Shown here in pieces: positions 39,993 through 42,722 of a stretch of 42,722 nucleotides of DNA (within the stretch, counting starts at the first letter, position 1; each line of letters begins with the position of its first letter). A program made the position numbers and the translations under genes. The notes beneath the pieces are model-generated. The model saw nothing but the letters and a program-made list of their open reading frames with translations. It did no database searches and had not been told where the DNA came from. Origin of the DNA: Methanomassiliicoccaceae archaeon UBA71 (GTDB taxonomy: Archaea; Thermoplasmatota; Thermoplasmata; Methanomassiliicoccales; Methanomethylophilaceae); assembly GCA_002504405.1 (NCBI GenBank), contig DARO01000012.1, positions 200,330-243,051 on the forward strand, written 5' to 3'.

Positions 39993-40388
39993 TCATGCGA
40001 TCTTGGTTCCCGCCGCGGGAGTTGCTCCCTGGTCGTAGACCGCCGTGACGTCGAACATCCAGACAGCGGACGCCTTCAGGTGGATGGCGGCCAGCTTCTC
40101 GTTCATGCCGTCGAGGACGGGGCCCTCGGCGATGCGGACGGGATTGGCGACATCGATCGTGTAGGCCTCCATCCCTGCAGCAACGATGAAGGATGCCTTG
40201 GGGTTGGCCTTGAGATTCTCTGATGACTTCTTCATCAGAATCTCCCCGACCATGACCTTGTCAGGAGCGGGGGAGACGATGGAGCCGCAGACTATGGCAT
40301 GAGGCTGCCCGGAGGCGTCGGCGGTTACAAGAACCTTGACGGACTCCCCGTTCAGCTTCTGCAGTACTTTCTCAGGTATGCTTACCAT
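39993..40388 (-). CDS. Pyridoxamine 5'-phosphate oxidase-like flavin-binding protein
   Basis: 131 residues of the split-barrel FMN-binding family: VLQKLNGESVKVLVTADASGQPHAIVCGS, then VGEILMKKSSENLKANPKASFIVAAG. It is short and lacks the active-site residues of true PNPOx, so a flavin reductase or a heme/F420-binding role is possible. ATG 40388 is chosen after GGGTG; two more upstream codons (MLK) are possible. Divergent from the regulator at 40532. Confidence 0.78.
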   Translation of the reverse strand: MVSIPEKVLQKLNGESVKVLVTADASGQPHAIVCGSIVSPAPDKVMVGEILMKKSSENLKANPKASFIVAAGMEAYTIDVANPVRIAEGPVLDGMNEKLAAIHLKASAVWMFDVTAVYDQGATPAAGTKIA

Positions 40389-40482
40389 TTTTAACACCCG
40401 TGATTGTAATCGTTTAGCGATTATTTAGCCGGTGAAGTATCATGGAGGATACCGATGCTCATTTGCTGGTTGACGAACATAT

Positions 40483-40530
40483 ATTAGTTCATAAGGAAGT
40501 AAACTTAAATTCTATACCCTTATACTAATT
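40483..40530. promoter_or_regulatory. Imperfect inverted repeat before the RecG-like regulator
   Basis: ATTAGT-TC-ATAAGG (40483-40496) and CCTTAT-ACTAAT (40518-40529) face each other, the right arm touching the start codon. TATA-like AACTTAAAT (40502-40510) lies between, about 25 bases from the ATG. Suggests autoregulation. Confidence 0.5.
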
Positions 40531-40531
40531 C

Positions 40532-41350
40532 ATGGAATGTCGGTATGAGGGCTTGTCCTGCGGCAGGAGCGGACTAACCTTCCGCAGTGTGAACGACCAT
40601 TGCGCGCGCCATGGGAAGGCGAGGATCATAATCCCACCGGCAGAGGACGGAGGGGACAGCAACCTGTCTCTTCTGCTCTCCGACCAATGTCCATGGGGGA
40701 TAACGATACTCGGACCCGGCGGCTCTTCAAGGGTTACCGGCTCGGTGATAACCCATGCCCCGCGTGCCCTGGAGGCCCTCGACGGCATGAATCCCCGTGC
40801 CATGCTCGAAGGTTCGAAGGTGCCCGTGAGCAGGTTCCCGCGCATGGCTGTGACGGAGTCCGTGATGAACGCTGTCCTCTACCGCGACTACTCCTCGGAT
40901 GAGGATATAACCGTGATGGTTAACGACGACTCCATGGAGATAGTCTCGCCGGGCCCCCTTACATGGATGCCGTCGGAGCGGAGGAACCCCTGCCTCATAG
41001 AGGTCATGGCGGCCTATGGCGCGGTCCTCGGCGACAGGTCCGGCATGACCACCATACGCAGATGCTATCTTCGCACCACCGTAGATCCCCACGGACGGTC
41101 CTCCGACGGCCGGTTCCACCTGATACTGCCTGCCGTGACACAGATCCTCGAGCAGCATGAGGCAAGGAAGCAGATGCTGATACGCTACATGTCTAGGAGG
41201 GGAGGGGTGACCCTTTCCGAAATCGCACGCCTCCTCATGGTGTCCAAGACCCACTCCGACAAGGTCATTGGGCGCCTGGAGGAGGAAGGGGTCGTGTTCC
41301 ATATGCACAGGGGCGTGAACCGCAGATTCTTCCTGTGCAAGAGACCTTGA
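40532..41350 (+). CDS. RecG-C-terminal-like (HATPase_c_4) putative transcriptional regulator
   Basis: 272 residues. The middle holds FPRMAVTESVMNAVLYRDYSSDEDI and DDSMEIVSPGPL, the signature of the ATPase-like fold found in predicted AlbA_2/RecG-like transcription regulators. The usual N-terminal AlbA_2 half is replaced by a divergent region, and the last 60 residues contain a winged helix (GGVTLSEIARLLMVSKTHSDKVIGRLEEEGVV). Probably a DNA-binding regulator controlling itself and perhaps the divergent flavoprotein gene. Leaderless start likely. Confidence 0.75.
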   Translation: MECRYEGLSCGRSGLTFRSVNDHCARHGKARIIIPPAEDGGDSNLSLLLSDQCPWGITILGPGGSSRVTGSVITHAPRALEALDGMNPRAMLEGSKVPVSRFPRMAVTESVMNAVLYRDYSSDEDITVMVNDDSMEIVSPGPLTWMPSERRNPCLIEVMAAYGAVLGDRSGMTTIRRCYLRTTVDPHGRSSDGRFHLILPAVTQILEQHEARKQMLIRYMSRRGGVTLSEIARLLMVSKTHSDKVIGRLEEEGVVFHMHRGVNRRFFLCKRP

Positions 41351-41416
41351 GCCTTTCCGATCGGGACGGGGCACGGCAATATATACGGCGACCTGCATCG
41401 GCGGACAGGCGAGAAA

Positions 41417-42043
41417 ATGGATGTAGCGTCAATAGCCACTGTTGCCCTCTCCATATTCCTGGTTATGAATCCCTTCTCAAGCCTCCCGACGTTCATTTCC
41501 ATGACTCAGGGGCGGGACGTGCATACGGTAAGGGAGTACGCGAACAAGGCCGTCGTGGTCGCAGGCGTCCTGCTGTTTGTTTTCGTCATCATCGGATCGC
41601 CGTTGATGTCAGCTTTCGGAGTGACCATGGAGAGCTTCAGGGTCGCAGGCGGACTCATCCTGATTCTCATGGCCGTGGAGCTCGTCTTCGGCCTGAAGCT
41701 CAGCAACGTCAAGGACGAGAGCGATGCCCCGTGGATCATCGTGGCCACCCCCATAATGACCGGGCCCGGTGTCATCACTGCGGCCATTCTTTTCTCGGAG
41801 CAATACAGCATCGCCGAGGTCGTTGTCGCAGGCATCATCGCCCTGGCATTCACATGGGTCCTCCTGCGCTTGGCACCGACCATAATGCGTCTGATCGGCG
41901 AGAGGGTGCTCTCGATCGTATCCAGGATAGTGGGTCTCCTCCTGGCCGCCCTGGGCGTCGAGTACCTGTTCGGAGGTGCGGTGGACTGGATATCGCTCTA
42001 CGGCCCGGATGCGGCCGCATCGGTATTCCTCGGCCTGATGTGA
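41417..42043 (+). CDS. MarC family (UPF0056) membrane protein
   Basis: 208 residues, six helices. FLVMNPFSSLPTFISMT at the N-terminus and ATPIMTGPGVITAAI in the middle are family signatures. Despite the name, no antibiotic-resistance role is established. TATA AATATATACGG at about 41379-41389 and GGCGAG before the ATG. Single gene. Confidence 0.9.
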   Translation: MDVASIATVALSIFLVMNPFSSLPTFISMTQGRDVHTVREYANKAVVVAGVLLFVFVIIGSPLMSAFGVTMESFRVAGGLILILMAVELVFGLKLSNVKDESDAPWIIVATPIMTGPGVITAAILFSEQYSIAEVVVAGIIALAFTWVLLRLAPTIMRLIGERVLSIVSRIVGLLLAALGVEYLFGGAVDWISLYGPDAAASVFLGLM

Positions 42044-42126
42044 GCGGCACTCCGCATTTGAAGATGGGACAAGGTTCATGAGCCGCCATGGTGTGACCAT
42101 TGCCAGGACAGCCGGGATGTGAAAGG

Positions 42127-42498
42127 ATGCCGTCTACAGTCGTCGTCAAGATGAACACTTGCAACAAGACCCACAGGATAACCGTCAGCATGCGCGACGA
42201 CGGCGACATGGATGTGGAGATCGAGACGGACTGCTTCAATGTGAAGGACTACGCCAGAAGGCTCAATAGGATAAGCCTCGAAGATGTCACAGACTTCTGC
42301 AACAGCAAGATCGTGGCGCCTGACATCCGCATCGCCCTGTCAGTGCCGTGCCTGTGCCCCATGGGCGTCTTCAATGCCGCCTGGCAGGAATGCGGGATGC
42401 TGTCCAAGAGACTTTGCTCCCGCGTCGGCAGCAACGAGATAATCCTGTCCGGCGACACGCTTGCTCCGGATGACACGGAGAGCAATGACGTAGACTGA
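42127..42498 (+). CDS. Small conserved cysteine-containing protein, unknown function
   Basis: 123 residues from ATG 42127 (an earlier TTG at 42100 is less likely). Cysteines recur in MNTCNKTH, ETDCFNVKDY, DFCNSK, VPCLCPMGVFNAAWQECG and LSKRLC; the CLCP turn followed by a helix recalls DUF6951-type proteins of methanogens, but I am not certain of that name. Cysteine pattern suggests metal or cluster binding. No membrane segment. Confidence 0.65.
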   Translation: MPSTVVVKMNTCNKTHRITVSMRDDGDMDVEIETDCFNVKDYARRLNRISLEDVTDFCNSKIVAPDIRIALSVPCLCPMGVFNAAWQECGMLSKRLCSRVGSNEIILSGDTLAPDDTESNDVD

Positions 42499-42722
42499 CA
42501 GCCATAGCATATTTCTCCGAAGTCGGCCCAGAATCGGATCCTTTGTGATCATAAAGGACGATCGACCTTCGATTCATCGTCTTCTAGAACTGAACCCATT
42601 ATAAGCCAGCCGATTGGAATCGGATTATTGAGACGGAATCAGAAATGACCAGCAACGAAAATGAGCGCATTCGCTGACGGATGAAGTGCCGATATAAGGT
42701 GCGACATCCGTTCTGAATTGAA
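42499..42722. other. End of window, non-coding as far as visible
   Basis: 224 bases past the last gene. A small inverted repeat CCGATTGGAATCGG (42613-42626) precedes ATTATT and may be a terminator. No tRNA or family-like ORF found. Confidence 0.4.

Overview
The window reads as a chromosomal segment of a methanogenic archaeon of the order Methanomassiliicoccales (Thermoplasmatota). The evidence is a GC-rich core of archaeal genes (eL41, uL16/L10e, RNase P Rpp21, Sec61 beta, class I LysRS, Dph2, archaeosine precursor genes), a methanogenesis marker protein 4 (MtxX), and a chelatase gene interrupted by one in-frame UAG. None of the other genes called here ends in UAG; nearly all end in UGA and a few in UAA. 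That pattern fits a genome in which UAG is read as pyrrolysine. No CRISPR array, insertion sequence or prophage was seen, so this is ordinary, densely packed chromosome with several unusual expression signals.

Layout. 1-3.1 kb: the 3' part of a stand-alone 5S rRNA, then a ChlI/ChlD-type metal chelatase pair (chlI carries the UAG). 3.1-8.7 kb: porGDAB (pyruvate:ferredoxin oxidoreductase), divergent from ppsA, so acetyl-CoA -> pyruvate -> phosphoenolpyruvate is encoded around one shared promoter region. 8.8-11.6 kb: a CBS-ParB-fold protein, a 3-methyladenine glycosylase, and an Mrp/NBP35 Fe-S carrier with a NifX-like partner. 11.6-15.7 kb (minus strand): queE-queC-queD-mtxX, then rpl10e-dph2. 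15.9-18.9 kb: an unknown protein behind a repeat-flanked promoter, then rnp4-yhbY-serS. 19-22 kb: lysS-membrane protein-HD hydrolase, and the tiny Sec61 beta gene. 22.4-26.5 kb: a CPA2 antiporter and a large acidic repeat protein whose second part lies in the -1 frame behind a canonical slippery heptamer.

26.5-31.8 kb is a metal-homeostasis block: NikR-like regulator facing a ZIP transporter across an inverted repeat, a TerC-like exporter, then a CsoR copper sensor with a P1B-ATPase and three matching 15-bp operator sites, then a YaaH/SatP transporter. 32-38.7 kb: tRNA-Glu, nadE, a nitrilase-family amidase, tRNA-Ser, and an amino-acid operon (ACT, homoserine dehydrogenase, citramalate synthase, UPF0237 ACT, UPF0210). 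38.7-39.3 kb: tRNA-Arg, a 35-residue eL41 and an intron-containing tRNA-Trp packed head to tail; the intron is itself a box C/D guide RNA for the same tRNA. 39.3-42.5 kb: a membrane protein, a PNPOx-like protein, a RecG-C-terminal-like regulator, MarC and a cysteine-containing conserved protein.

Most promising observations: (1) the candidate programmed -1 frameshift near 24,675; (2) the candidate pyrrolysine in the cysteine-rich loop of the chelatase ATPase; (3) the tRNA-Trp intron as a C/D guide for positions 34 and 39; (4) the CsoR operator set TACCCC-N3-RGGGYA; (5) a class I LysRS with a degraded KMSKS motif. Functions are inferred from sequence alone; no database search was run.
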